45,376 bases of DNA, taken from positions 1-45,376 of the forward strand of contig DAOVFB010000002.1 in the NCBI GenBank assembly GCA_030668705.1, in the 5' to 3' direction. This document shows positions 31,528-40,699 of the stretch, one piece after another. A program made the translations under genes and the position numbers. Position 1 is the stretch's first letter. Each line of letters opens with the position of its first letter. The notes under the pieces were generated by a model that worked only from the letters and a program-made list of their open reading frames with translations, was not told the origin of the DNA and did not search any database. The DNA is from Candidatus Stahliibacteriota bacterium (GTDB taxonomy: Bacteria > Hydrothermota > UBA3072).

Positions 31528-34005
31528 TTGATAAAACAAAAATATATTTTTCTATCCTTAATTGTTACGCTCCTTATCTCTGCAACAAATTTATTTGCAC
31601 AGACAATAGACAAAAGTCTAATAGAAGAACTTCGGCGAGGCCGTGAAGTTATCTCCAAGGAAGAGCCGAAGGAAACAGAAATGCCTTTGCCAGAGGCGGA
31701 AATATTTAGGGCCGAATCCCTCTCAACAATCGAGGAAATGTTTAAGAATCGATATTTCATAACCAATGACAGACTTAAACTTGTATCTCTAAGGGACTCA
31801 CTTAAGGGTTTATTTAAAGCAGAATCGCTTAAGATCGCAATAAGAGGCGAATATCGTCTTTCAGACACTCTCTATTTCCAACTCTTAATAGAATTACCTA
31901 AAGTAGAAGAAAAACTTGATTCAACAATTGTGACACTCAGACAATTTGGGTACAACATGTTTCAAGTGGCCCTTCCCGTAATACCATCTTTCACTCCTGT
32001 AGCAGAAGACTATATACTTGGACCTGGGGATGAGATTACAATTGAGGTCTCCGGGCAGATGAATGAATCATGGGACAAGATAATTGACCGTGATGGAAAG
32101 ATAGTGATACCAAAGGTAGGACAGATTAATATCTGGGGAAAAACCTATAAAGAAGCAAAGGAAACCATAGAAAGAGCACTCAAGAAAGAATTCACAAATA
32201 TTGAAGTCAGTGTTGTGCTGGGGGAACTAAGGAGTGTTAACATATTCATATTAGGCGAAGTAAGAAGGCCCGGTTTATATAATATCAGTGCTCTTTCAAA
32301 CCCACTCTCCGCTCTCTTCAAAGCGGGCGGACCGAAGAAGTCCGGGAGTTTAAGACGCATAAAATATATCTCAAATAAAGGGTATACCAGCACTTCCGAT
32401 TTGTATGATATCCTGATCGAAGGGAAAAGATTGGCGAATATACAGTTGGAAACAGGGGATATCATCTATGTTCCTCCTATCGGAGGAATTGTCGGTGTAA
32501 CAGGAGCAGTAACAAGGCCAGGCATTTTCGAATTAAATAAGTCAGCCGATCTATCGGATATATTCCTGATGAGTGGAGGAATGCTCCCTATCGGGGGAAC
32601 TTTTAGAATTCAATTAGAGCGTGTTTCTTATGGTGAAAAGAAAGTAATTGAAGATTTCAGGTTCCAGTCTAGGGAAGAATTCAGAAAAAAAGCACATGAA
32701 ATAAAAATAAAGAACGGTGACCTTATTGAAACATTTGAAGTTCCACCAATTAGGCGCAATTATATCACAATTTCTGGAAATGTTGAGAGAAGTGGTACCT
32801 ATGGTTTGAATGAAGGAATGACTATCCTGGATCTCATTAGAGAAGCCGGTGGGTTTAAAAAAGGAACCTATTTAGAGAGAGCAGAACTCCTCCGTTTTCG
32901 TGGAGTAAGGAATCCCGAAATTATAGAGATAAATCTAAATAAAATAATGGATGAAAACTCCAGAGAAAATATCGAATTGAAAGAATGGGACAATCTGAGA
33001 GTTTATTCTATTGACGAGATACAGGAAAAATTCACTGTAAGCATAAGTGGTGCAGTAAGGCATCCCGGGGTATACCCGTTAAGTCCGGATATGTCAGTAG
33101 ACGATTTACTTTTCAAGGGCATTCTTACGCGAACTGCTACAGAAAAAGCGGAACTTTTCAGCATAGACCCTGATTATGGTGTTTCAATAAGAACTATTGA
33201 ACTCACCGATAGTGCAGCTCTCAATATAGTGCTCAAGCCCAACGACCATATTCTGGTGAAGATGAAACCAGCCTATCGTGAAGTTGGATATGTTTCCCTT
33301 ATTGGCGAATTTACTTATCCAGGTACCTACCCGATAAAAGAGGGTGATTTAATAAAGGATGTCATAGAAAGGGCAGGAGGATTTACAAAAGACGCTTACC
33401 TTGGGGGAGCAAGATTTTCGAGAAAATCAGTAGCTGAACTTCAGCATAAGGCTATTAAGAATTTAATCAGGGAAACCAGACTGAGGCTCCTTGCGGAGCA
33501 AAGAACAACTATGGAAGCCGGTCTTTCACCTGAAGAAGTAGCCAACCGCAGGCAGTACCTCGCAAACCAACAAGCAGAGCTTACCCAATTAAGCAGGATG
33601 GAAACTCCCGGGAGAGTGGTAATAGACCTTAATGACCCTGAGCAGTTAAATATGCCTCTTGAAGATGGAGATATTCTCAATATTCCGAAATTACCCAAGA
33701 CCGTTCAGGTTGTGGGTCAGGTATACAATCCTACAGGAATCACGTACGAAGAAGGTCTGTCACTCAAGGATTATTTAAGTATGTCAGGTGGACCAAAGCC
33801 AACAGCGGATAAGAAAAGAATCTATGTTAGAAGAGCGTCAGGTAAAGTTGTTAGGAATCCCGATGAAATTAAACCAGGTGATACAATCATAGTCCCCGAA
33901 AAAGTGGAGGTTGGCAAATCCTTCTGGGAGATTGCAGGAACTTTCGCAACTCTTATTTACCAGATAGGACTTGGTGTTGCGGCATTCAGTGTGTTTGTAA
34001 AATAA
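31528..34005 (+). CDS. SLBB-domain polysaccharide export protein (Wza-like)
   Basis: About 825 residues. I choose the TTG at 31528 over the in-frame ATG at 31516 because GGAGGA (31518-31523) fits it and the result is a clean signal peptide (MIKQKYIFLSLIVTLLISAT, then NLFAQ). A poly-export domain (YILGPGDEITIEVSG) is followed by about six SLBB units, recognisable by G-x-V-x-x-P-G-x-Y and AGG patterns (VRRPGLYNI, VTRPGIFEL, VERSGTYGL, VRHPGVYPL, FTYPGTYPI, VYNPTGITY). A final hydrophobic helix could span the outer membrane. Probably exports a surface polysaccharide. There are no glycosyltransferases nearby. Confidence 0.9.
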   Translation: MIKQKYIFLSLIVTLLISATNLFAQTIDKSLIEELRRGREVISKEEPKETEMPLPEAEIFRAESLSTIEEMFKNRYFITNDRLKLVSLRDSLKGLFKAESLKIAIRGEYRLSDTLYFQLLIELPKVEEKLDSTIVTLRQFGYNMFQVALPVIPSFTPVAEDYILGPGDEITIEVSGQMNESWDKIIDRDGKIVIPKVGQINIWGKTYKEAKETIERALKKEFTNIEVSVVLGELRSVNIFILGEVRRPGLYNISALSNPLSALFKAGGPKKSGSLRRIKYISNKGYTSTSDLYDILIEGKRLANIQLETGDIIYVPPIGGIVGVTGAVTRPGIFELNKSADLSDIFLMSGGMLPIGGTFRIQLERVSYGEKKVIEDFRFQSREEFRKKAHEIKIKNGDLIETFEVPPIRRNYITISGNVERSGTYGLNEGMTILDLIREAGGFKKGTYLERAELLRFRGVRNPEIIEINLNKIMDENSRENIELKEWDNLRVYSIDEIQEKFTVSISGAVRHPGVYPLSPDMSVDDLLFKGILTRTATEKAELFSIDPDYGVSIRTIELTDSAALNIVLKPNDHILVKMKPAYREVGYVSLIGEFTYPGTYPIKEGDLIKDVIERAGGFTKDAYLGGARFSRKSVAELQHKAIKNLIRETRLRLLAEQRTTMEAGLSPEEVANRRQYLANQQAELTQLSRMETPGRVVIDLNDPEQLNMPLEDGDILNIPKLPKTVQVVGQVYNPTGITYEEGLSLKDYLSMSGGPKPTADKKRIYVRRASGKVVRNPDEIKPGDTIIVPEKVEVGKSFWEIAGTFATLIYQIGLGVAAFSVFVK

Positions 34006-34036
34006 TACACCATAAAGAGAACTAAATCCTTCTCTC

Positions 34037-34064
34037 TTGACTAATAGAATAAACCCTGTAATAT
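34037..34064 (+). promoter_or_regulatory. Sigma-70 promoter, near-leaderless, for DUF502-corC-dnaE
   Basis: TTGACT (34037-34042), a 16-base spacer and TAATAT (34059-34064). Expected +1 is about 34071, four bases before the ATG at 34075. No Shine-Dalgarno sequence. Confidence 0.55.
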
Positions 34065-34074
34065 TAGACTGAAT

Positions 34075-34683
34075 ATGAGCCTTAAAAACAAGATAAAGAG
34101 ACACTTTATAACCGGTCTGGTAGCAATACTTCCTCTTGCACTCACAGTTGGAGTCGTATGGTTTTTAATTCAAAGAATCGGCGGCTTTCTGGGGAATTAC
34201 TTTACCCGAATACCAACGTTTGCCAATATTTCAAGACCATTGAGTTCTTTCCTTGGTTTTGTAGCTGTGATAATAGGGGTATATCTGATAGGTCTTGTTA
34301 CCTCGGGGTTTCTTGGCAGATGGTTTGTAAAGCAGATGGATAACATGATGACAAAGGTACCATTCATAAAAGTTCTATACAATGCATCCCGACGACTGGC
34401 TAATACCATTTTTCTGGATCGCTCTGCCTTTAGTAAAGTAGTACTCATTCAGTACCCATGGGAAAATACATACACACTTGCATTCCTCACCAACAAAGAT
34501 AAATGGACAATTAGTAATAAGGAATATTACAATATCTTCCTTCCAACAAGTCCCAATCCCACTTCCGGTTACTATCTTTTATATCCAGTATCTGATGTTC
34601 TTCTAACGGACATATCTATCCAGGAAGGTTTTAAGATTATAGCCTCAGGGGGTATTATAATCCCCGATGAAAGAAGGTTTTAA
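34075..34683 (+). CDS. DUF502 membrane protein
   Basis: 202 residues. Two membrane segments (ITGLVAILPLALTVGVVWFL and FLGFVAVIIGVYLIGLVTSG) are followed by a soluble domain with VPFIKVLYNASRRL, VVLIQYPWENTYTLAFLT, IFLPTSPNPTSGYYLL and a C-terminal SGGIIIPDE. This is the DUF502 family of integral inner-membrane proteins of unknown function. Near-leaderless start. Its stop overlaps the ATG of the CorC-like gene (TAATG), so the two are coupled. Confidence 0.92.
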   Translation: MSLKNKIKRHFITGLVAILPLALTVGVVWFLIQRIGGFLGNYFTRIPTFANISRPLSSFLGFVAVIIGVYLIGLVTSGFLGRWFVKQMDNMMTKVPFIKVLYNASRRLANTIFLDRSAFSKVVLIQYPWENTYTLAFLTNKDKWTISNKEYYNIFLPTSPNPTSGYYLLYPVSDVLLTDISIQEGFKIIASGGIIIPDERRF

Positions 34684-35462
34684 TGCTGAAGTGGTTCAGA
34701 AAGTCGCAAATTAAAACAGAAAAAAAACTAAAAGAATTAATTGCTGAAGTCGAAGATGAAGGAGTGATAACAGAAGACGAAGAAGAACTGCTTACCGCTA
34801 TATTCGAACTTGATAGGACAGTTGCGGAAGACGTTATGGTCCCCCGTACGGATATGCAGTGTATTTCTATCGACTCGTCAATGGATGATCTTATCAAGCA
34901 CTTCAGGGAAAAAAGACATACCAAGATACCGGTATTTGAGGGGTCTGTAGACAATATAGTTGGCATGATATATATGACAGAGGTTCTCCGTCTATGGGGA
35001 GGTGAAATGAAGTTCTATGCTGGAGACATCATGCGATTACCATACTTTATACCTTATACCAAAAATGTTCTTTCGACTCTTAGAGAATTCCAGAAGAAGC
35101 ATATCTCCATAGCAATCGTTATGGACGAATTTGGTGGTGTAGCAGGGCTTCTCACCACAGAAGACCTCATCGAGGAAATAGTCGGGGAACTTCAGGATGA
35201 ACTGGATAAAGAAAAAACAACTTATGAGAAATTAGAGGACGGCTCCCTGGTCTTGCCAGGGGTCTTTGAACTCGACCGTCTGGAAGAAATCCTGGATGTT
35301 AAGTACGATGTCGAAGACATACGCACAATTGGCGGACTTCTCATCGATAAGCTGGAACATGTGCCCCATGAAGGTGAAGAAGTTAAGATTTCTGGAACTC
35401 TTATCACAATACTTAAAGCTTCCAAACAACGTATCAGTAGAGTCAAAGTGAAAAAACTATGA
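34683..35462 (+). CDS. CorC-like CBS-domain protein
   Basis: 259 residues and no membrane segment. Two CBS motifs (about residues 55-115 and 120-180): VMVPRTDMQCI, TKIPVFEGSVDNIVGMIY, then ISIAIVMDEFGGVAGLLTTEDLIEEIVGE. A CorC_HlyC domain follows (LVLPGVFELDRLEEIL, TIGGLLIDKLEHVP). The membrane DUF21 part of full-length relatives is absent, as in E. coli CorC. Probably linked to magnesium or cobalt efflux or envelope function. The gene overlaps dnaE by four bases (ATGA). Confidence 0.9.
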   Translation: MLKWFRKSQIKTEKKLKELIAEVEDEGVITEDEEELLTAIFELDRTVAEDVMVPRTDMQCISIDSSMDDLIKHFREKRHTKIPVFEGSVDNIVGMIYMTEVLRLWGGEMKFYAGDIMRLPYFIPYTKNVLSTLREFQKKHISIAIVMDEFGGVAGLLTTEDLIEEIVGELQDELDKEKTTYEKLEDGSLVLPGVFELDRLEEILDVKYDVEDIRTIGGLLIDKLEHVPHEGEEVKISGTLITILKASKQRISRVKVKKL

Positions 35463-38400
35463 GTTTCACACATTTGCACGTCCACAGTCATTATTCGATT
35501 CTTGATGGAGCCATTAAGATAGATGATTTAATCTCCCGTGTTAAGGAACTGGATATGGATGCTATAGCTCTGACTGACCATGGTAATATGTTCGGTGCTT
35601 TCGAATTCTATCAGACTGCTGTTAGCAGAAATATAAAGCCAATTATCGGGATGGAAGGATATTTCTCTGTAGAGGGAAGAAAAGAGAAGTCTAAGAATTA
35701 CCATATAACCCTGTGGGCCAAAAATGAAGAGGGATACAAGAACTTGATGAAGTTGTCATCCCTTGCTTATATAGAGGGATTTTACAGGAAACCTCGCATG
35801 GATAAAGAATTACTTCTAAAATATAAAAAGGGGATTATTATCGGAAGCGGATGCAGAAGTGGAATAATACCTGGACATATTGAAGAGGGAAAAACAGAAG
35901 AGGCCCGTAAATATACAGAATATTTCAAGAAAGAATTCGAAGATGACTTCTATATGGAAATAATGAGGGTAGGGATACAGAGGGAAAACGAAATCAATGA
36001 AATCTTGATTTCAATGGCAAGAGAATTTGATGTTCCATTACTTGCAACCAACGACGTTCACTACTTAGGAAAAGAAGATTCAAAGAAACATAATATACTC
36101 CTTGCTCTCCAGACGAAAAAGACAATAAGCGAAGAGAATAAATTCTCACTCCCAACCGATCAATTCTATCTCCGTTCCACCGAGGAAATGGAAGAATTGT
36201 TTAAGGATCTTCCCGAAGCAATTCGTAACACTGAGGAAATTAAAGAAAAATGCATACCTGTCCCATTTGAAACAGATAGGACACTATTGCCTTCCATAGA
36301 AATTCCAAAGGGATTTAAAGGGGCAGAAGAGTATCTTGAATATCTTGCTCTAAAGGGCCTGAAAGAAAAGCTTCTGCGTGTGACTCCTGGAGAGAAAGAA
36401 CGTCTTACCTATGAACTCTCGGTTATAAAAGAGATGGGACTCACAGGTTATTTTCTGATAATAAAAGATATCGTGGATTATGCACGAGAGCATAAAATTC
36501 CAGTGGGTCCAGGCAGAGGCTCAGCTACCAGCAGTCTTGTTTTATATAGTCTTGGCATTACCAATATAAATCCCCTAAAATACGGTTTGATCTTTGAGCG
36601 TTTCTTGAATCCACAGCGAGTCTCGATGGCAGATGTGGACATAGATTTCTCTGATACCAGACGAGATGAAGTGATTCAACATATAAAGGAGAAGTACGGA
36701 GAAAGGAACGTGGCCCAGATAGTCACTTTCAGTATCTTAAAGGCCAGATCGGTTATACGAGATGTAGGTAGAGTCCTTGAAATTCCCTACGGTGAATGCG
36801 ATAAAATAGCTAAAGAAATAGATAGAGATATCTCAATTGAAGATGCCATCAACAAATCAGTGGAACTCAAGGAAAAAATAAACAATAGACCGGACCTGAA
36901 GGAACTTATACAATATGCACAAGGACTGGAAGGGCTAATAAGACAGACCTCTACACATGCAGCAGGTGTAGTCATTGCTCCTGGAGATATTACCGATTAC
37001 GTCCCTTTATTTATAACTAAATCCAACGGAGAAGAGTTAATTTCAACCCAGTTCCCAATGGAAACCCTGGAACGGCTTGGATTACTCAAAGTAGATATAC
37101 TCGGTTTAAAGACACTCTCTGTCATAATGGAGACGCTTAAAAATATTCCACATAAGGTAGACATATATAACCTCCCTAAAAATGATAAAAAGACCTTTGA
37201 ACTATTAAGAAGAGGAGATACTACAGGTGTCTTTCAACTGGAATCATCAGGTATGAAACAAATGCTTCGGAAAATCCAACCTACAAATTTTTCCGACCTG
37301 GTTGCAACAGTGGCACTCTATCGGCCGGGCCCATTGCAGAACATCGATCAAGATGAATTTGCTCTAAAGAAAAAAGGAAAGATGGATGCGGAATATATTC
37401 ATGCCAAATTAAAACCTGTTCTTGAAGAAACTTATGGAATTATGCTATATCAGGAACAGGTGATGAAGATAGCCAATGTAATAGCCAACTTTTCATTGGG
37501 AGAGGCAGATATACTCCGGAAGGCTATGGGTAAAAAGAAACTGGACGTAATGGAATCTATGCAGGAAAAGTTTATTAAAGGCGCAATCAAAAATGGACTC
37601 ACAGAGAAACAGGCACATGAAATATTTAGCGAAATGAGTTCTTTTGCAAGTTACGGTTTTAATAAAGCTCACTCTGTGAGTTATGCTGAAATTGCCTACC
37701 AAACTGCATATCTGAAAGCTCATTACCCTGTTGAATTCTATGCCGCCTCGCTCACCAGTAGTATCGGCCAGGAAATGGAAGATATCAGGAAGTTTATAAA
37801 AGATTCAAGAAAACATGGAATAGAGATAAAACCTCCTGATGTTAATATCTCTATGTACCAATTCGTTCCTGAAGAGAACGCAATTAGATATGGACTGGGA
37901 GGGATTAAAAATGTAGGAGAGAGCGCCGTTATAGCGATAGTAAAAGAAAGAGAAAAAGAAAAATATAAGGACTTTTTTAACTTTGTGGAGCGGGCAGGGG
38001 GAAGATTGGTAAATAAGAAAGTTATAGAAAATACGATAAAAGCAGGATGCTTTGATACGCTTCCAGGGAACCGACATTCACTCCTTTCATCAATACAAAA
38101 AGCCATAGATCAGGCAAAAAAGAAAGGGAAAGGGAAGATGCAATCACTCTTTGGAGAAGAAGATAAGGAACTTATACCTACCCCACCATTTGACCTTGAG
38201 GAGAAGCTCAGGTATGAGCAAGAAGCTCTGGGTTTCTTTTTCTCCGGTCACCCTCTTGCACAGTTTAAGAATCTTACATCCACAGTCTTTACCTCCTCAT
38301 CTAAACTTTCAGAACTGCCGGATAATAAGCTAATTATAAGCGGAGGAGTGATTACAAATTTAGAAAAAAAGACATCCAGTAAAAACCGCCGCTGGGCAAA

Positions 38401-38824
38401 ACTTACAGTTGAAGACATGGATGGAAATTATTCAGTTCTCATCTTTCCAAAACTATTCAAAGAGATAGGCGACAAATTAAGTTCATTCCAGAACATTGCT
38501 GTAAAGGGACGCGTGAAAGATGGCAAACAGGGCTCCTTATCCGAAATAAACGCCGAAATGATAATCCCCCTCGGAGACATAGAGAATTACCTGAAGGCCG
38601 CTTATTTAATCCTGCACTTTTCGCGCTTAGAGGAAGAAGATATACAGGGAATAAAAAGAGTGCTTTTAGAAAATCCTGGTAAATTACCTTTAAGATTTTT
38701 ATGTAGGGATAAAGGAAGTGAGATACGATTGGAATCGAGAGATATAAAGGTAAAACCGACTGAGGAAATGATAGAGAAAATTTTAAAGATAGTGGGAGAA
38801 GGTAATATTAGATTCACAATATAA
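35459..38824 (+). CDS. dnaE: DNA polymerase III alpha subunit
   Basis: 1121 residues. The N-terminal PHP domain (FTHLHVHSHYSILDGA, LTDHGNMFGAFEFY, GSGCRSG, TNDVHYLG) keeps its metal ligands, so it may have proofreading nuclease activity, as in some bacteria lacking a separate exonuclease. The polymerase core has GPGRGSATSS, the DVDIDFSD aspartates, VTFSILKARSVIRDVGR, THAAGVVIAPGD and FNKAHSVSYA. A C-terminal OB fold (about residues 955-1040) starts LIISGGVITNLEKKTS. The leading replicative polymerase. Translationally coupled to the CorC-like gene. Confidence 0.97.
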   Translation: MSFTHLHVHSHYSILDGAIKIDDLISRVKELDMDAIALTDHGNMFGAFEFYQTAVSRNIKPIIGMEGYFSVEGRKEKSKNYHITLWAKNEEGYKNLMKLSSLAYIEGFYRKPRMDKELLLKYKKGIIIGSGCRSGIIPGHIEEGKTEEARKYTEYFKKEFEDDFYMEIMRVGIQRENEINEILISMAREFDVPLLATNDVHYLGKEDSKKHNILLALQTKKTISEENKFSLPTDQFYLRSTEEMEELFKDLPEAIRNTEEIKEKCIPVPFETDRTLLPSIEIPKGFKGAEEYLEYLALKGLKEKLLRVTPGEKERLTYELSVIKEMGLTGYFLIIKDIVDYAREHKIPVGPGRGSATSSLVLYSLGITNINPLKYGLIFERFLNPQRVSMADVDIDFSDTRRDEVIQHIKEKYGERNVAQIVTFSILKARSVIRDVGRVLEIPYGECDKIAKEIDRDISIEDAINKSVELKEKINNRPDLKELIQYAQGLEGLIRQTSTHAAGVVIAPGDITDYVPLFITKSNGEELISTQFPMETLERLGLLKVDILGLKTLSVIMETLKNIPHKVDIYNLPKNDKKTFELLRRGDTTGVFQLESSGMKQMLRKIQPTNFSDLVATVALYRPGPLQNIDQDEFALKKKGKMDAEYIHAKLKPVLEETYGIMLYQEQVMKIANVIANFSLGEADILRKAMGKKKLDVMESMQEKFIKGAIKNGLTEKQAHEIFSEMSSFASYGFNKAHSVSYAEIAYQTAYLKAHYPVEFYAASLTSSIGQEMEDIRKFIKDSRKHGIEIKPPDVNISMYQFVPEENAIRYGLGGIKNVGESAVIAIVKEREKEKYKDFFNFVERAGGRLVNKKVIENTIKAGCFDTLPGNRHSLLSSIQKAIDQAKKKGKGKMQSLFGEEDKELIPTPPFDLEEKLRYEQEALGFFFSGHPLAQFKNLTSTVFTSSSKLSELPDNKLIISGGVITNLEKKTSSKNRRWAKLTVEDMDGNYSVLIFPKLFKEIGDKLSSFQNIAVKGRVKDGKQGSLSEINAEMIIPLGDIENYLKAAYLILHFSRLEEEDIQGIKRVLLENPGKLPLRFLCRDKGSEIRLESRDIKVKPTEEMIEKILKIVGEGNIRFTI

Positions 38825-38858
38825 ATTTCCCAATATAAACAAATAAAACGGAGGGACC

Positions 38859-39494
38859 ATGGCTATATTGATACTTTCTTTCATAACCAGTTATAACCAA
38901 CCAACCCTGGGAGTTGATAACCCACTGCCAGTGCTCTTAAACCATGGAGAAGTTTATATCCAGATAAAGAATGAACCCATTAATAAGCTGCGGACAAAGA
39001 TAGGAGTAGGGATCTGGAACAGTATATTTCTGGGGATTAGTTACGGAGGGGGAAACCTCGTCGGCTACGGAGATATAGAATGGGAGGAGCAACCAGCTCT
39101 TGATTTCAGAATACGGTTATTCGAAGCAGGGGGGATAGAAAGCGTAATAGGATTCAATAATGAACCGATAGAAAATTATATTGGAAAGGGAGTATTCTGT
39201 GTAGTTGGGTATCGAATGTACCTTGGTGGCCTCCGATTACTTTTAAGCGGGGGTGGGAACTATAACACTACAGAAAATGGGGCTGATCTATTCGCAAATC
39301 TTGCAATGAATATAAACGGCCCCCATACATTCCATGTAGAATATATCCTTGGAGCAAATGATGTGGAGAAGAATCGTCTTCATATTGGCTATAGAATACA
39401 ATCCGGGGCTCTTGGCGTACAGATGGACCTTAAGGATATTTTATCAGGTGATTTGGGAAGACAAATACAGATATTCTACAGGGAGAACTTTTAA
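38859..39494 (+). CDS. Barrel-like hypothetical protein
   Basis: 211 residues preceded by GGAGGG 4-6 bases before the ATG. The start is moderately hydrophobic (AILILSFITSYNQP) and may be a signal peptide. The rest alternates short polar and aromatic stretches with glycines (IFLGISYGGGNLVGYG, LGGLRLLLSGGGNY, NRLHIGYRIQSGALGVQ) and ends with QIFYRENF, a terminal aromatic residue as in outer-membrane beta-barrels. Probably an eight-strand-sized barrel or beta-sandwich. I do not recognise the family. Between dnaE (34 bases) and purA (11 bases), probably co-transcribed. Confidence 0.65.
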   Translation: MAILILSFITSYNQPTLGVDNPLPVLLNHGEVYIQIKNEPINKLRTKIGVGIWNSIFLGISYGGGNLVGYGDIEWEEQPALDFRIRLFEAGGIESVIGFNNEPIENYIGKGVFCVVGYRMYLGGLRLLLSGGGNYNTTENGADLFANLAMNINGPHTFHVEYILGANDVEKNRLHIGYRIQSGALGVQMDLKDILSGDLGRQIQIFYRENF

Positions 39495-39505
39495 AAGAAG
39501 GAAAA

Positions 39506-40699
39506 ATGAATACAGCACTTATTGGCCTGCAATGGGGGGATGAAGGTAAGGGAAAACTAATAGATTATATAGCAGACTCTTTTGATGTGGTTTGCCGATA
39601 CCAGGGTGGTGCTAATGCCGGACATACAGTAATATTCGAGGATAATAAAATCTCTCTTCATCTAATACCCTCTGGCATATTTCATCCGGATAAAGTTTGC
39701 ATAATAGGAAATGGAACTGTAATCGATATCGAACAACTCGTGAGAGAATTAAACGAACTAAAGGAAATTGGAATCGGGTTCGAGGATAGATTCTATATCA
39801 GTAAAAGAGCACATATCATCCAACCCGCTCACTTTCTCATAGAAAAAGACATAAAGAAAGAGATTGGAACTACAGGAAAGGGAATTGGACCCGCTTATGC
39901 AGATAAAATGAGTCGAGGCGGCATCAGGATGGGTGATATCTTCAACTCAGAATATCTTCAGAAATTTGGAATATCCAGTGATTTTATCGAGACACTAACA
40001 GAATTTCGGGAAAAGTATGGTCACTTTATAGTCAATACAGTAGAGCTGTTACACAGCTTTGCTAAGAAAAAGAAGAAGATACTCTTTGAAGGCGCTCAGG
40101 GTGTTATGCTGGACATAGACTTCGGGACTTATCCCTTTGTCACTTCATCCAACCCAACACCAGGAGGTATCTTTACAGGAACCGGAGCTTCCCCCTTCTC
40201 TGTCTCTCGAATAATAGGGGTTACAAAAGCATATTCCACCAGGGTCGGCAAGGGCCCATTTCCTACGGAGATGAGTGATAAGCTTCAAAACCAAATCAGA
40301 GAATCTGGCGGAGAATATGGTGCCACGACTGGAAGACCCAGAAGATGTGGATACCTGGATCTTGTATCCCTCAAATATGCAGTTCAAATCACCGGAATAA
40401 CAGAACTGGCTCTTAGCAAAATCGATGTGCTGGATGGACTTGGTGAAGTAAAATTGGCTACCGAATACAAGATAGACGGCAAAACAATAGACAGGTTTCC
40501 TCCCGAGATATGGAAGGTAGAACGCGCTAAACCTATTTATAAAAGTTTCCCGGGATGGAAAAACACAAAGGGGATAAACGAATATAGGAAGCTGCCAGAA
40601 GAAGCAAAAGAATATATAAGTTATATTGAAGACTTTTTAGGTAGCAAAATATCAATGATATCAACAGGAAGGAAAAGAGGTGATTTAATAAGTGTTTAA
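39506..40699 (+). CDS. purA: Adenylosuccinate synthetase
   Basis: 397 residues, shorter than the usual 425-430. It joins IMP and aspartate using GTP in the first step from IMP to AMP. Motifs are LQWGDEGKGK (GTP-binding and catalytic Asp), GGANAGHT (catalytic His), GTTGKGIGPAYADK (IMP site), LFEGAQGVMLDIDFGTYPFV, ASPFSVSRIIGVTKAYSTRV and TGRPRRCGYLD. No domain is missing by eye, so the shortness comes from trimmed loops. AAGAAGGA precedes the ATG. Its end overlaps the secA start by 8 bases. Confidence 0.96.
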   Translation: MNTALIGLQWGDEGKGKLIDYIADSFDVVCRYQGGANAGHTVIFEDNKISLHLIPSGIFHPDKVCIIGNGTVIDIEQLVRELNELKEIGIGFEDRFYISKRAHIIQPAHFLIEKDIKKEIGTTGKGIGPAYADKMSRGGIRMGDIFNSEYLQKFGISSDFIETLTEFREKYGHFIVNTVELLHSFAKKKKKILFEGAQGVMLDIDFGTYPFVTSSNPTPGGIFTGTGASPFSVSRIIGVTKAYSTRVGKGPFPTEMSDKLQNQIRESGGEYGATTGRPRRCGYLDLVSLKYAVQITGITELALSKIDVLDGLGEVKLATEYKIDGKTIDRFPPEIWKVERAKPIYKSFPGWKNTKGINEYRKLPEEAKEYISYIEDFLGSKISMISTGRKRGDLISV

